Shown here piece after piece: positions 1 to 8,122 of a stretch of DNA of 64,000 nucleotides. The position numbers and the translations under genes are program-made. A model generated the notes under the pieces. The model had not been told where the DNA came from. It made no database searches and saw nothing but the letters and a program-made list of their open reading frames with translations. The stretch's first letter is position 1; each line of letters begins with the position of its first letter. The stretch is from [Clostridium] saccharolyticum WM1 (GTDB lineage Bacteria; Bacillota; Clostridia; Lachnospirales; Lachnospiraceae): contig NC_014376.1 of assembly GCF_000144625.1 (NCBI RefSeq), forward strand, positions 4,426,501 to 4,490,500. The letters run 5' to 3'.

Positions 1-1275
1 TCCCACATCAATCTTCTGCAATTCCTCAAAGGTATAAAAGCTGATTGGCCGGTTGATGCCTGATACTCTTTTTAAGCTGTCATCATGCCCCAGGACCACC
101 ACGCCATCCTTTGTCTCCTGAACATCGATTTCTACATAATCTGCCAGGTCATCCAATGCTTTTGCCATGGCTGCCATGGTGTTTTCAGGAGCTTTACCGG
201 AGCTGCCCCGGTGGGCGGTGATCTGAATCATGCTCAGCATATCAGCCGTAATTGCAGAACCGTTCCGCACCACTCCAAAAAGAGAAAGCAGGCTGAATAC
301 CGCCGCTGCTGCCATAAACAGGGCTGCCAGCCTCCTGTCCCCATACTTGCCTCCGGAATAATCGCTGATCCTGGATTTTTTTACAAGCTTGCTGGTGAAC
401 CTGAAATACTGGACGCTTAATGCCCCGTAGTTTCCCAGAGTCAGGAGCATACTGGTTAAAAAGATCAGTACCAGTTCAATCCGGTCACATGCCGCAGGAA
501 GGATAGCCAGGGCCAGGTTATTGTCGGTAAACAGGGTCACTCCAACAGCAGCAATCAGCACGCAGAATGCATAAACCAGCCAAAGTCCTGCCACAGCTGC
601 CGCATAATAGACGGACAACAGGACCACCACTTTAAAAATCCGGCGCCTTAACAGCCACAGGCTTCTGAAATAACCATCCCTGAAACTTTTCTGTTCCACC
701 ATACAGCCATGAAAGGTATAGACTCCCGGAATAACAGCCGCCAGCAAAAGCAACAGAAGGAGCATAACGGACAGCTTTCCCGCAGGCTTTTTTAATATCT
801 CGGATATAACAAAATTAAGGGGCTTAACATGGGTCAGCATCTGATATATGAGATACAGATTCACAAGCACGTAATCTGCCAGAACCAGAAGCCCTAACCG
901 CCAATTTTTTCTGCGGATCTCCAGGACAAGCTTTAAAAAGCCTCCTGCCAGGATCTCCCAGGGCTTCAGCCTCCGGGAGTAGTAGGCCCCCTCATACAAG
1001 GTCAGAAGGCAGCCGGTCTCAAGGGTAAGGATCAGAATCCCCACCACCGCCATGACTGCCATCACAAGGACCGTCCATGGCTTTACCAGGAAATAGCCGA
1101 TGTTGGCGGCAGTCAGATAACTGTATCCGGCCATCCTCAACGCAAATAAAAGGCCTTTGTTTAAGAGCAGCAGATACAGGGTCGTGGTGACCAGCCGAAA
1201 CAGCAATTCGAAAACAAACGCATTTTTTTGATTGAGCTTTATGAGCTTCCAGGTGTCTTTTGTTAATGTACCCAT
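1..1275 (-). CDS. Membrane-anchored glycerophosphodiester phosphodiesterase, partial (C-terminus outside window)
   Basis: The gene runs off the left edge, so only its first 425 codons are visible. Roughly residues 1-345 are very hydrophobic, with seven or eight membrane-spanning stretches, resembling the membrane domain found in front of some Gram-positive GDPD enzymes. From about residue 345 a GDPD domain begins with ITAHRGSSGKAPENT, then YVEIDVQETKDG and GHDD, which are the catalytic His/Glu/Asp elements of this family. The enzyme should hydrolyse glycerophosphodiesters to glycerol-3-phosphate and an alcohol at the membrane. The ATG at 1275 follows an AAGAAGG ribosome site. A second, soluble GDPD lies at 8878-9609. 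The family is clear; the substrate is inferred. Confidence 0.85.
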   Translation of the reverse strand, partial: MGTLTKDTWKLIKLNQKNAFVFELLFRLVTTTLYLLLLNKGLLFALRMAGYSYLTAANIGYFLVKPWTVLVMAVMAVVGILILTLETGCLLTLYEGAYYSRRLKPWEILAGGFLKLVLEIRRKNWRLGLLVLADYVLVNLYLIYQMLTHVKPLNFVISEILKKPAGKLSVMLLLLLLLAAVIPGVYTFHGCMVEQKSFRDGYFRSLWLLRRRIFKVVVLLSVYYAAAVAGLWLVYAFCVLIAAVGVTLFTDNNLALAILPAACDRIELVLIFLTSMLLTLGNYGALSVQYFRFTSKLVKKSRISDYSGGKYGDRRLAALFMAAAAVFSLLSLFGVVRNGSAITADMLSMIQITAHRGSSGKAPENTMAAMAKALDDLADYVEIDVQETKDGVVVLGHDDSLKRVSGINRPISFYTFEELQKIDVG

Positions 1276-1311
1276 GTCGTAACCTTCTTTTTGCCAAGAG
1301 GATTAGAAAAC

Positions 1312-1342
1312 GCAGCCTCAGCGAGGGGAACGTTGAGGCTGC
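1312..1342 (-). terminator. Intrinsic terminator after the alarmone synthetase gene
   Basis: GCAGCCTCA (1312-1320) and TGAGGCTGC (1334-1342) form a perfect 9-bp stem. Three further inner pairs are possible. On the minus strand the stem is followed by GTTTTCT. Confidence 0.7.
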
Positions 1343-1347
1343 ATCTA

Positions 1348-2031
1348 TTAAATCAAATCTCCCTCATCCATCAAGTCCTCTCCTGCTGTCTCCCGCTGCT
1401 GTGCCTCACTTAATTCCAGAATCGCCTGGTTTAAGGAAAACATCTTCCCATCCAGCATATTTACCACATCAGCGCAAGCCTTCAGCTCCTGCTGCAAATA
1501 CGCCGGGGCATTGCCTTCAAACTTATAATATATCTTATGCTCCAGGCTTGCCCAGAAATCCATGGCAATCGTCCTGATCTGAATCTCCACTTTTGTGTCC
1601 ACCGGCCCATCCGTCAGATAGATGGGAATGGTAACCACCATATGATAGCTTTTATAACCGTTGGGTTTTGGATACTTAATATAATCCTTCACATAAAGAA
1701 CCGTAACATCGCTTTGCTTTGTAATCATCTCCGCAATCTGGTAAATATCCGATGTAAAAGAACAGATAATCCGTATCCCTGCAATATCATTTAACTTTTC
1801 CACCATATTGTCGATCGTCACGTCATAGCCATACCGTTTCAGCTTTTTTACAATGCTGTCCGGCGTCTTAAGCCTTGACTTGATGTGTTCAATGGGGTTG
1901 TAATTGTAGATATGCACAAACTCATTATTAAGTATTTCAATTTTTGTACTGATTTCCTTTAATGCCGAGTCATACAAAAACATCACAGATTTCCACTGAT
2001 CAACCTGGTTAAATGATTTGGGAATATTCAT
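1348..2031 (-). CDS. Small alarmone synthetase, RelQ/YjbM type (GTP pyrophosphokinase family)
   Basis: This 227-residue protein has a single RelA/SpoT synthetase domain. It shows RLKTPDSIVKKLKRYG, NDIAGIRIICSF, YPKPNGYKSYHMVV and the VEIQIRT segment near WASLEHKIYY, all typical of the (p)ppGpp synthetase fold. There is no HD hydrolase, TGS or ACT domain, so it fits the small alarmone synthetases that transfer pyrophosphate from ATP to GDP or GTP. The frame is open for 17 codons further upstream, but the ATG at 2031 lies behind GGGGGA and begins the conserved part, so it is preferred. A double-hairpin repeat lies just upstream at 2066-2143. Confidence 0.9.
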   Translation of the reverse strand: MNIPKSFNQVDQWKSVMFLYDSALKEISTKIEILNNEFVHIYNYNPIEHIKSRLKTPDSIVKKLKRYGYDVTIDNMVEKLNDIAGIRIICSFTSDIYQIAEMITKQSDVTVLYVKDYIKYPKPNGYKSYHMVVTIPIYLTDGPVDTKVEIQIRTIAMDFWASLEHKIYYKFEGNAPAYLQQELKACADVVNMLDGKMFSLNQAILELSEAQQRETAGEDLMDEGDLI

Positions 2032-2065
2032 TCCACATTCCCCCTCTCTCTCGCCTCCGTACTCC

Positions 2066-2143
2066 AACCAGGAAAAACACACTTTGCAGGCTTTTTCCGG
2101 TTGCTGCGGCCTCCCCTATGAATATGCAGGCATATTCATCCGG
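2066..2143 (-). repeat. Double-hairpin intergenic repeat, copy 1
   Basis: On the minus strand the element starts near CCGG, then has a perfect 10-bp hairpin ATGAATATGC/GCATATTCAT (2118-2139), then GGAGGCCGCAGCAAC, then a second hairpin whose arms are AACCAGGAAAAA (2066-2077, one bulged A) and TTTTTCCGGTT (2092-2102). A diverged copy with the same order of parts lies at 55395-55472. It separates the S1-domain gene from the alarmone synthetase gene. Function is unknown; the second hairpin could act as a weak terminator. Confidence 0.5.
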
Positions 2144-2258
2144 CTCATTTTCCGCACAAGTCAGTGAGACAGGGGCAGCCCCATCGCCCGGCAGCCCCTG
2201 CTTCCAGGGAATAGTATACCATAGAAACCTGACATTTTATATCCCTTTTCCTGACTTT

Positions 2259-3191
2259 CTAAATTTTCAACCCCTTTAAGAGGGCTGAAAGCCCTGTAAA
2301 AGCAGAACCTTCCTCCTTGTAATCATAGACCTCAGCCTCAGCTTCCTCTTCCTCCTGGACAGCCTTCATGCTTAAGCTTATCTTATGATCCGCTATGGAT
2401 ATGATCTTCACCTTAACGGTCTGTCCCTCCTTTAACACAACGCCTGGATGCTTGATCCTCTGGCTGCTGATCTGTGAAATGTGAAGAAGTCCGGAAAGCC
2501 CGTTTTCCAGGTTAATAAATGCGCCGTAATCCTTTAAGCTGTCCACGGTTCCTTCCATAACAGTCCCTACCTGGCATTTTTCGATCTTTTTGCTTGTTTC
2601 TTCCTTTTGCTTCATGAGAGCCGGCTCCCTGCCTGAGAGCACCAGCTTCTTATTTTCCTCGTCTGCGGTGATGACCGTGACTTCAATGACCTTTCCATTA
2701 TATTCATCTAAGTCCTCTACATATTCCCCTGCCAGCTTGGATGCCGGTATAAATCCCCGGATTCCCTCCAGATAGGCAACGGCTCCGCCCTTAACGATCT
2801 CTTCGATTTTAACCCTGGCAATGGTTCGGTCACTTAGCATGGAGCCAAGCTTTTCCCATGCCAGCCGGTCATTGGCCAGCTTTCTGGAAAGAACGATATT
2901 CCCTTCCCCATCATCGGCGCTTACGACTGTAGCCGTAATCTCATCACCAGGCTGGATTTCCCTTAACAGGTTAAATTCCGGATCATTGCTTAAATTCTCT
3001 TTGCTGATGACCCCTTCCGCATAATATTTTAAATCCAGCGTAACCATATCCTCGTTTACACTGATAACGGTCCCGGTAAGAACATCTCCCTCTTTTACCC
3101 TTTTAAAGGATGCTTCCAGCTCTGCGGCATAGTCTTCCATGGTTTCCATTACTTCTGCTGTTCCATCTGCAGCTTTCATCTCTTCGCTCAT
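2259..3191 (-). CDS. S1 RNA-binding domain protein (RpsA-like)
   Basis: The 310-residue protein contains three S1-type OB folds: one around TGTVISVNEDMVTLDLKYY, a second around ARVKIEEIVKGGAVAYLEG with RGFIPASKL, and a third, most canonical, at EGTVDSLKDYGAFINLENG followed by LSGLLHISQIS. An acidic stretch and a short hydrophobic tail close the protein. Family members bind mRNA at the ribosome or elsewhere; three domains is shorter than proteobacterial S1 and typical of the clostridial form. An in-frame GTG at 3206 contains the GGAGG ribosome site, so the ATG at 3191, eight bases behind it, is the start. It is divergent from the PHP gene. Confidence 0.85.
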   Translation of the reverse strand: MSEEMKAADGTAEVMETMEDYAAELEASFKRVKEGDVLTGTVISVNEDMVTLDLKYYAEGVISKENLSNDPEFNLLREIQPGDEITATVVSADDGEGNIVLSRKLANDRLAWEKLGSMLSDRTIARVKIEEIVKGGAVAYLEGIRGFIPASKLAGEYVEDLDEYNGKVIEVTVITADEENKKLVLSGREPALMKQKEETSKKIEKCQVGTVMEGTVDSLKDYGAFINLENGLSGLLHISQISSQRIKHPGVVLKEGQTVKVKIISIADHKISLSMKAVQEEEEAEAEVYDYKEEGSAFTGLSALLKGLKI

Positions 3192-3392
3192 TGAAATTTC
3201 CTCCACTCATAAAGTACTTGGTTCTGCATAAAATCTAACTATATATTTATCACATCCCGCCTGATATTACTATAGTTTTCTAAGTAAAAATATGTTATAT
3301 TTATATTAATAGGAACAAAAACATTCCTTACTATGAAATATTTACCATTGGAGGAGCAATCCACCAGTTGCTGATAAGAAAGGACAAGAATC

Positions 3393-4118
3393 ATGAACGA
3401 CATAATGGACCTGCATACCCACACCGTAGCCAGCGGACATGCATACAACACCTTATATGAAATGGCCCGATCTGCCTCTGATAAGGGCATTGCCCTTATG
3501 GGCTCTACGGATCACGCACCAAAAATGCCAGGGACATGCCACGAGTTTTACTTTATAAATTTTAAGGTGATCCCCCGTAATATCTACGGTACAACTATTC
3601 TTATGGGCGTGGAACTTAATATTTTGGATTTCACGGGACGGGTTGACTTAAGAAAAGGTCTTTTGGAAAAGATGGACTACTCCATTGCCAGCCTCCATGA
3701 ACCATGCTACAAAAGCGGAACTTCCGCAGAAAATACAAGGGCTTACTTAGGAGCCATTGAAAATCCCTTAATCCCCATCATCGGCCACCCTGATGACAGC
3801 CGCTTCCCGGTGGATTACGACACCCTTGTTTCTGCTGCTGCCGAAAATCATACCCTTCTGGAGGTCAATTCCAGTTCCCTTCATCCATTAAGCGCCAGAA
3901 TCAATGCGGCGGAAAACTACAGGACCATGCTGGAGCTGTGCAGGCACTACCAGGCCTCCGTCATCATTAACAGCGATGCCCACACAGAGGCGGATGTGGG
4001 GAACCATACAAGAGCCTTGGAGCTTCTAAAAGAAGTGGATTTTCCGGAAGAGCTTATTGTAAACAGTTCCATTCAAAAGCTCCTCCCATATATTCCTAAG
4101 CTGGAGGCTTATTTATGA
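3393..4118 (+). CDS. PHP-domain phosphoesterase (YcdX-like)
   Basis: The 241-residue protein opens with MDLHTHTVASGH, giving the HxH metal ligands at residues 8 and 10, followed by STDHAPKMPG, MGVELN, IASLHEPC, IIGHPDD and INSDAHTEADVG. These are the ordered metal-binding motifs of the PHP family, here of the YcdX-like hydrolase branch with a predicted multi-zinc centre. The substrate cannot be told from sequence. A GAAAGGA ribosome site precedes the ATG. Its stop codon overlaps the start of the next gene in an ATGA arrangement, so it is probably translated together with the LysR regulator. Confidence 0.85.
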   Translation: MNDIMDLHTHTVASGHAYNTLYEMARSASDKGIALMGSTDHAPKMPGTCHEFYFINFKVIPRNIYGTTILMGVELNILDFTGRVDLRKGLLEKMDYSIASLHEPCYKSGTSAENTRAYLGAIENPLIPIIGHPDDSRFPVDYDTLVSAAAENHTLLEVNSSSLHPLSARINAAENYRTMLELCRHYQASVIINSDAHTEADVGNHTRALELLKEVDFPEELIVNSSIQKLLPYIPKLEAYL

Positions 4119-5053
4119 TAAACTTCCTGAACCTGGAATATTTTCTGGCGGTTGCAGAGGAGCTTAATATTACCCGTGCCGCCAAACGGCTCTACATCTC
4201 CCAGCAGTCCTTAAGCAGTCACATTTCCAATTTGGAGAAGGAGTTTGATGTCCAGCTTTTCAACCGCACCATGCCCCTCACCCTGACCTACGCCGGACGT
4301 GCCTTAAAGGTCCGGGCAAAGCAGATGCTGGACCTAAAGGATGAAACTTACCGGGAGCTGGCCGATATCAAAGATTTTACCACTGGACAGCTATCAATCG
4401 GAATCTCCCATACCAGGGGACGTTTCCTTCTCCCCGCCATCCTTCCCGCCTACCGGGAAAAGTTTCCAAACATTGAGATCCATCTGGTGGAAGGGAACTC
4501 TTCCGAATTAAGCACTGCCCTGATTCATGGAACCATTGATCTGATGATTGATCTGCTGCCCTTTAAGGCCGATCATGTGGAAACCGTACCCATCTGTGAT
4601 GAGGAGATCCTTCTTGTAGTTCCTGACCAGATCCTGGACCGGTATTTTCCTGGACGGCAGGAGGAGATGATAAAGGTGCTGGGGGAAAATGCAGATGTGC
4701 AGCTTTTAAAGGATTGTCCCTACCTTCTGATCAACAAGGGAAACCGGGTGCGTACCATTGCCGATGAGATTTTCGAGGAAGCACAGCTTACCCCCTCCAT
4801 CCTGCTGGAGACAGAAAACATTGAAACCGTACTTGCCCTTGCTGCCAAAGGCATGGGAATCACTTTTTACCCTAAAATGTTTATGTCCGGAAACGGCAGC
4901 AACGGCGATACCCCAATAAAAAAAACTGGTCTTCATTACTTTTCCTTAAATTACAGGCGCAGCCACGGCGTCCTGGCATTCGGCCGGCACAAAGGAAGAT
5001 ATCTGTCCCGGGCTACGGAAGAATTCATACGGATCGCAAGGGAAAGCATATAA
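4115..5053 (+). CDS. LysR-family transcriptional regulator
   Basis: This is a full-length 312-residue LysR protein. The N-terminal winged helix-turn-helix is clear (FLAVAEELNITRAAKRLYIS then QQSLSSHISNLEKEFDVQLF). It is followed by a periplasmic-binding-protein-like effector domain from about residue 90 to the end. The start overlaps the PHP gene stop by ATGA, which suggests that the two form one transcript. The target genes and effector are unknown. LysR genes usually face their target; here the regulator follows its likely partner instead. Confidence 0.9.
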   Translation: MINFLNLEYFLAVAEELNITRAAKRLYISQQSLSSHISNLEKEFDVQLFNRTMPLTLTYAGRALKVRAKQMLDLKDETYRELADIKDFTTGQLSIGISHTRGRFLLPAILPAYREKFPNIEIHLVEGNSSELSTALIHGTIDLMIDLLPFKADHVETVPICDEEILLVVPDQILDRYFPGRQEEMIKVLGENADVQLLKDCPYLLINKGNRVRTIADEIFEEAQLTPSILLETENIETVLALAAKGMGITFYPKMFMSGNGSNGDTPIKKTGLHYFSLNYRRSHGVLAFGRHKGRYLSRATEEFIRIARESI

Positions 5054-5148
5054 ATAGTTTGTTACAGAAAGACATACCGTATATCATTTGGAGGATTCAA
5101 CACCATTCCGAAAGACATATGGATATGCTGTCAAATATTAACTACGGA

Positions 5149-5196
5149 TTGACAAAAGGCCGGAAATCTTATATTATTAAATAGTAACAATTACTA
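5149..5196 (+). promoter_or_regulatory. Promoter of the PerR-like gene with a PerR-like box
   Basis: TTGACA (5149-5154), a 17-base spacer and TATTAT (5172-5177) make a good sigma-A promoter. Directly downstream lies the near-palindrome TAGTAACAATTACTA (5182-5196), a 7-1-7 Fur/PerR-type box with one mismatch between its arms. A related box lies before the rubrerythrin gene. The position over the transcription start suggests autorepression. Confidence 0.7.
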
Positions 5197-5227
5197 ATAT
5201 AATTATTATTTTAGAAAAGGAGCGGCC

Positions 5228-5623
5228 ATGAAAACATTAAAGTATAGCCGTCAACGGGAATCCATTAAAGCCTGTCTAATGGCAAGGCACGATCATCCCA
5301 CTGCAGATGCCCTATACACACTGATCCGCGAAGAATACCCCAATATCAGCCTTGGTACCGTTTACCGGAATTTAAACCTTTTGGTTGAGCTGGGGGAGAT
5401 CCAAAAGCTGACATGCGGAGATGGCGCAGACCGCTTTGATGCGGATACCTCACCCCATTACCATTTTGTTTGTAAAAAGTGCGGGAAGGTCAGCGACCTG
5501 GCTCTTGACCATTTGGAGAACATCAACCAACTGGCACAGGAGCACGCGGCCGGCACAGTGGACAGTCACACGATTTACTTCTACGGGACTTGCAAAAGCT
5601 GTTTTGAAAATAATTATCGATAA
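5228..5623 (+). CDS. perR: Fur-family peroxide-responsive repressor, PerR-like
   Basis: The 131-residue protein has the Fur winged helix (GTVYRNLNLLVELGEI) and the metal-binding half with RFDADTSPHYHF. Two CxxC pairs, CKKC and CKSC, would hold the structural zinc. The spacing and the segment GDGADRFD resemble PerR more than Fur; PerR senses peroxide by metal-catalysed His oxidation. The next genes encode two rubrerythrins and both promoter regions carry similar palindromes, which fits a peroxide regulon. An AGGAG site precedes the ATG at 5228. Fur or Zur identity cannot be fully excluded from sequence alone. Confidence 0.85.
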   Translation: MKTLKYSRQRESIKACLMARHDHPTADALYTLIREEYPNISLGTVYRNLNLLVELGEIQKLTCGDGADRFDADTSPHYHFVCKKCGKVSDLALDHLENINQLAQEHAAGTVDSHTIYFYGTCKSCFENNYR

Positions 5624-5626
5624 CTC

Positions 5627-5675
5627 TTGACACCAGGAGAAAGATGTGCTAAATTAATATCAGTAATCATTACTA
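5627..5675 (+). promoter_or_regulatory. Rubrerythrin promoter with a PerR-like box
   Basis: TTGACA (5627-5632), 17 bases, then TAAATT (5650-5655). Immediately downstream is CAGTAATCATTACTA (5661-5675), whose 13-base core AGTAATCATTACT is a perfect palindrome around one base. It shares the half-site TAGTAA/TTACTA with the box at 5182-5196. Confidence 0.7.
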
Positions 5676-5736
5676 TTATTGATTGCCATAAATAACAACA
5701 ACAAAAAATTAGAAAATAAAAAGGAGACATGAGATC

Positions 5737-6279
5737 ATGAAGAAATGGGTTTGTACTGTATGCGGTTACGTTCACGAAGGGGAGACAGCTCCGGAGTTCT
5801 GTCCAGTCTGTAAGGCAGGTTCTGAAAAGTTCAAGTTACAGGATGAAAGCATGTCCTGGGCCTGCGAGCATGAAATTGGGGTAGCACAGGGTTCTCCGGA
5901 AGACATTATGATGGATTTAAGAGCTAACTTTGAAGGCGAATGCACCGAAGTTGGCATGTATCTTGCAATGTCAAGAGCTGCTCACAGAGAAGGCTATCCT
6001 GAGATCGGCTTGTACTATGAGAAAGCTGCCTTCGAAGAGGCGGAACACGCATCAAAATTTGCAGAGCTGTTAGGCGAATGCGTATCCTCCAGCACAAAGA
6101 AGAACCTGGAATTAAGGGTTGCTGCTGAAAATGGCGCTACTGCCGGTAAATTTGACCTTGCAAAGCGTGCAAAAGCATTAAACTTAGATGCAATCCATGA
6201 CACCGTACATGAAATGGCAAAGGATGAAGCACGTCACGGCAAAGCATTCAAGGGCTTACTGGAAAGATATTTCGGTTAA
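5737..6279 (+). CDS. Reverse rubrerythrin (rubredoxin domain N-terminal)
   Basis: The order of domains is swapped relative to classical rubrerythrin. The rubredoxin-type iron site comes first (C6, C9, C22 and C25 in [15 protein letters not shown] and [10 protein letters not shown]). A ferritin-like four-helix domain follows, with [20 protein letters not shown] and [10 protein letters not shown] giving the di-iron ligands. Clostridial reverse rubrerythrins reduce hydrogen peroxide, and oxygen, with electrons from NADH via rubredoxin and its reductase. The length of 180 residues is normal. The gene follows a promoter with a PerR-like box and precedes a classical rubrerythrin, so induction by peroxide is likely. 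Confidence 0.93.
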   Translation: MKKWVCTVCGYVHEGETAPEFCPVCKAGSEKFKLQDESMSWACEHEIGVAQGSPEDIMMDLRANFEGECTEVGMYLAMSRAAHREGYPEIGLYYEKAAFEEAEHASKFAELLGECVSSSTKKNLELRVAAENGATAGKFDLAKRAKALNLDAIHDTVHEMAKDEARHGKAFKGLLERYFG

Positions 6280-6368
6280 TACATCCATTGGGGGCGGCAG
6301 AACCATTCTTCCGCTCCCTGTTTGCAAGGTACAGATCATTCACAATTCAAATCAGGAGGGTTTATACG

Positions 6369-6905
6369 ATGTCCAAATACGCAGGAACAAAAACAGAGCA
6401 GAACTTAAAAGACGCTTTTGCAGGCGAGTCCATGGCAAGAAATAAGTATACATATTATGCCTCTGCAGCCAAAAAGGCCGGTTATGAACAAATGGCCGCC
6501 CTTTACTTGGAAACAGCCGACCAGGAAAAAGAGCATGCTAAGATGTGGTTCAAGGAATTGCATGGCATTGGTTCCATGGAAGAAAACTTAGCAGATGCAG
6601 CTGCCGGTGAAAACTACGAGTGGACCGATATGTATAAGAAGATGGCTGAGGATGCCAGGGCAGAAGGTTTTTTGGAACTGGCTCTTAAATTTGAATTCGT
6701 AGGAAAAGTAGAAGCTGCTCATGAAAAACGTTACTTAAAGCTACTTGACAGCTTAAAGAACGACAAGACCTTTAAAGGAGATGCCCCTCTTGGCTGGAAG
6801 TGCCGCAACTGCGGTTACATCCATGAAGGACCGGAGGCTCCGGAAATCTGTCCAACCTGTGCTCATCCTAAGGCATATTTTGAACGAAAAGCGGAAAATT
6901 ATTAA
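6369..6905 (+). CDS. rbr: Classical rubrerythrin
   Basis: The 178-residue protein has the ordinary order: a ferritin-like di-iron domain with [33 protein letters not shown] and AAHEKRY, then a C-terminal rubredoxin domain with [12 protein letters not shown] and [10 protein letters not shown]. It should reduce hydrogen peroxide to water in the cytoplasm. The ATG at 6369 stands eight bases behind AGGAGGG, and in-frame codons upstream of it lack family similarity. It lies 89 bases after the reverse rubrerythrin without an obvious promoter between, so the two are probably co-transcribed. A long GC-rich hairpin follows. Confidence 0.95.
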   Translation: MSKYAGTKTEQNLKDAFAGESMARNKYTYYASAAKKAGYEQMAALYLETADQEKEHAKMWFKELHGIGSMEENLADAAAGENYEWTDMYKKMAEDARAEGFLELALKFEFVGKVEAAHEKRYLKLLDSLKNDKTFKGDAPLGWKCRNCGYIHEGPEAPEICPTCAHPKAYFERKAENY

Positions 6906-6916
6906 TACCATCTGTT

Positions 6917-6960
6917 ACGGCAGGAAGGGCGGGATCTTTTGGTTCCGCCCTTCCTGCCGT
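6917..6960 (+). terminator. Long GC-rich hairpin after the rubrerythrin operon
   Basis: Arms at 6917-6932 and 6945-6960 are perfectly complementary over 16 bp (ACGGCAGGAAGGGCGG). The 12-base loop contains TTTT. There is no strong T-run after it on the plus strand, so it may stabilise the 3' end as much as terminate. Confidence 0.6.
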
Positions 6961-7154
6961 TGATCCGACACACGGATAAGGGAAATTTATATTCCCCGGA
7001 ATTATCCGTATAGGTCACGGTGCTGACATCCGTTGGAAGATCCGCTCCTTCTCCGCCTACTCGGGTGATCATCAGCAGACAGCCTGTGTCCTTTCCACTG
7101 CCGGGCGGATTCGGGACCTGCACCCGTTGGAACGTACGCCCGCCGGGCGCACCT
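6961..7154 (-). other. Possible gene remnant between two terminators
   Basis: The minus strand is open here and reads like real protein, including RVQVPNPPGSGKDTGCLL, ITRVGGEGADLPTDVS and TYTDNSGEYKFPLSVC. The open frame has no ribosome site and runs into the rubrerythrin hairpin. The segment TYTDNSGEYKFPL faintly recalls carboxypeptidase-regulatory-like beta domains. I do not recognise a family; it may be a fragment left by deletion or simply a chance open frame. Confidence 0.25.
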
Positions 7155-7188
7155 GCAAAAAATGCTGCCCCATGAAGGAGCAGCATTT
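7155..7188 (-). terminator. Intrinsic terminator after the FAH-family gene
   Basis: AAATGCTGC (7160-7168) and GCAGCATTT (7180-7188) pair perfectly. On the minus strand the stem is followed by a run of six T residues, so it ends the GlpP/FAH transcript. Confidence 0.85.
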
Positions 7189-7210
7189 AAAATCCAATAC
7201 ATTTATTATC

Positions 7211-8110
7211 TTACACGACCTTATTTTTAATGGCCCCAATCCCCTCGATCAGGCATTCCACTTCATCTCCTGCCGCCAGAAACTTCGGCGGTTCAAACCC
7301 CATTCCAACCCCCTTCGGGGTACCGGTGGAAATGATGGTTCCTGCCCTGAGGGTCATCCCTTTGGACAGTTCGCTGACAATATGGTCAATGTTAAAAATC
7401 ATAAGACGGGTATTGCTGTCCTGCCTCAGTTCTCCGTTTACCTTGGACTGAATGCCAAGCTCCGGGGGATAGGATATGGAGTTAGCGGTCAGAATACAGG
7501 GACCCATGGGAGTAAAACCGTCAAGGCTCTTGCCAAAATACCACTGCTTATGGGCATTCTGTACGTTGCGGGCGCTGACGTCATTGATGATGGTGTATCC
7601 GAAAATATATTCCTTGGCCCGTTCCGGTGACACATCCTTTGCATCCTTTCCTATGATGACTCCCAGCTCTGCTTCATAATCCAGGCTGTCCACCATATCG
7701 CTGTGACTTAAGATCTCTCCGTATGGATTCACCGCCTCATTCACTCTCTTGGAAAAATAAACAGCATTGGGGCGCTTTCCGTCAAATTCCTCTTTTTTAA
7801 AGCGGGCAGACTCCTCGGCATGTTCCATGTAATTAAGCCCCAGACAGATGATGTCCTGTTCCGGTGTCCGGATTGGTGCCAAAAGCCTGACCTCTTTCAT
7901 CATGGCAGCCCCAACGATGTTGCTTTTATAAGGATCAAGGCCGGAAGCATGCTCCAGAAGATCAAGCTCAGACTGGCTGAGTCCCTTGATAACCTCCAGC
8001 ATCTCCTTGTACTCCATACCAAATGCCCTGAGAGGAAAGACCCACATCTCGTCCTTACTCACTACCCCAATATCTTTTCTCCGGTCAACCTCGTATGTAA
8101 CTAATTTCAT
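7211..8110 (-). CDS. Fumarylacetoacetate hydrolase family protein
   Basis: The 299-residue protein has the FAH fold in its C-terminal two thirds: LGLNYMEHAEES, SLDYEAELGVIIG (metal-binding Glu pair), INDVSARN, GKSLDGFTPMGP and ISTGTPKGVG. Family members cleave C-C bonds in acylpyruvates or isomerise hydroxyheptadienedioates; the exact substrate is not evident. An N-terminal lid region of about 75 residues precedes the fold, as in many bacterial homologs. The AAGGAGG site seven bases upstream fixes the ATG. It lies 12 bases after the GlpP gene and shares its transcript, ending at a strong terminator. Any link to glycerol metabolism is only by position. Confidence 0.85.
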   Translation of the reverse strand: MKLVTYEVDRRKDIGVVSKDEMWVFPLRAFGMEYKEMLEVIKGLSQSELDLLEHASGLDPYKSNIVGAAMMKEVRLLAPIRTPEQDIICLGLNYMEHAEESARFKKEEFDGKRPNAVYFSKRVNEAVNPYGEILSHSDMVDSLDYEAELGVIIGKDAKDVSPERAKEYIFGYTIINDVSARNVQNAHKQWYFGKSLDGFTPMGPCILTANSISYPPELGIQSKVNGELRQDSNTRLMIFNIDHIVSELSKGMTLRAGTIISTGTPKGVGMGFEPPKFLAAGDEVECLIEGIGAIKNKVV

Positions 8111-8122
8111 AACATCCTCCTT

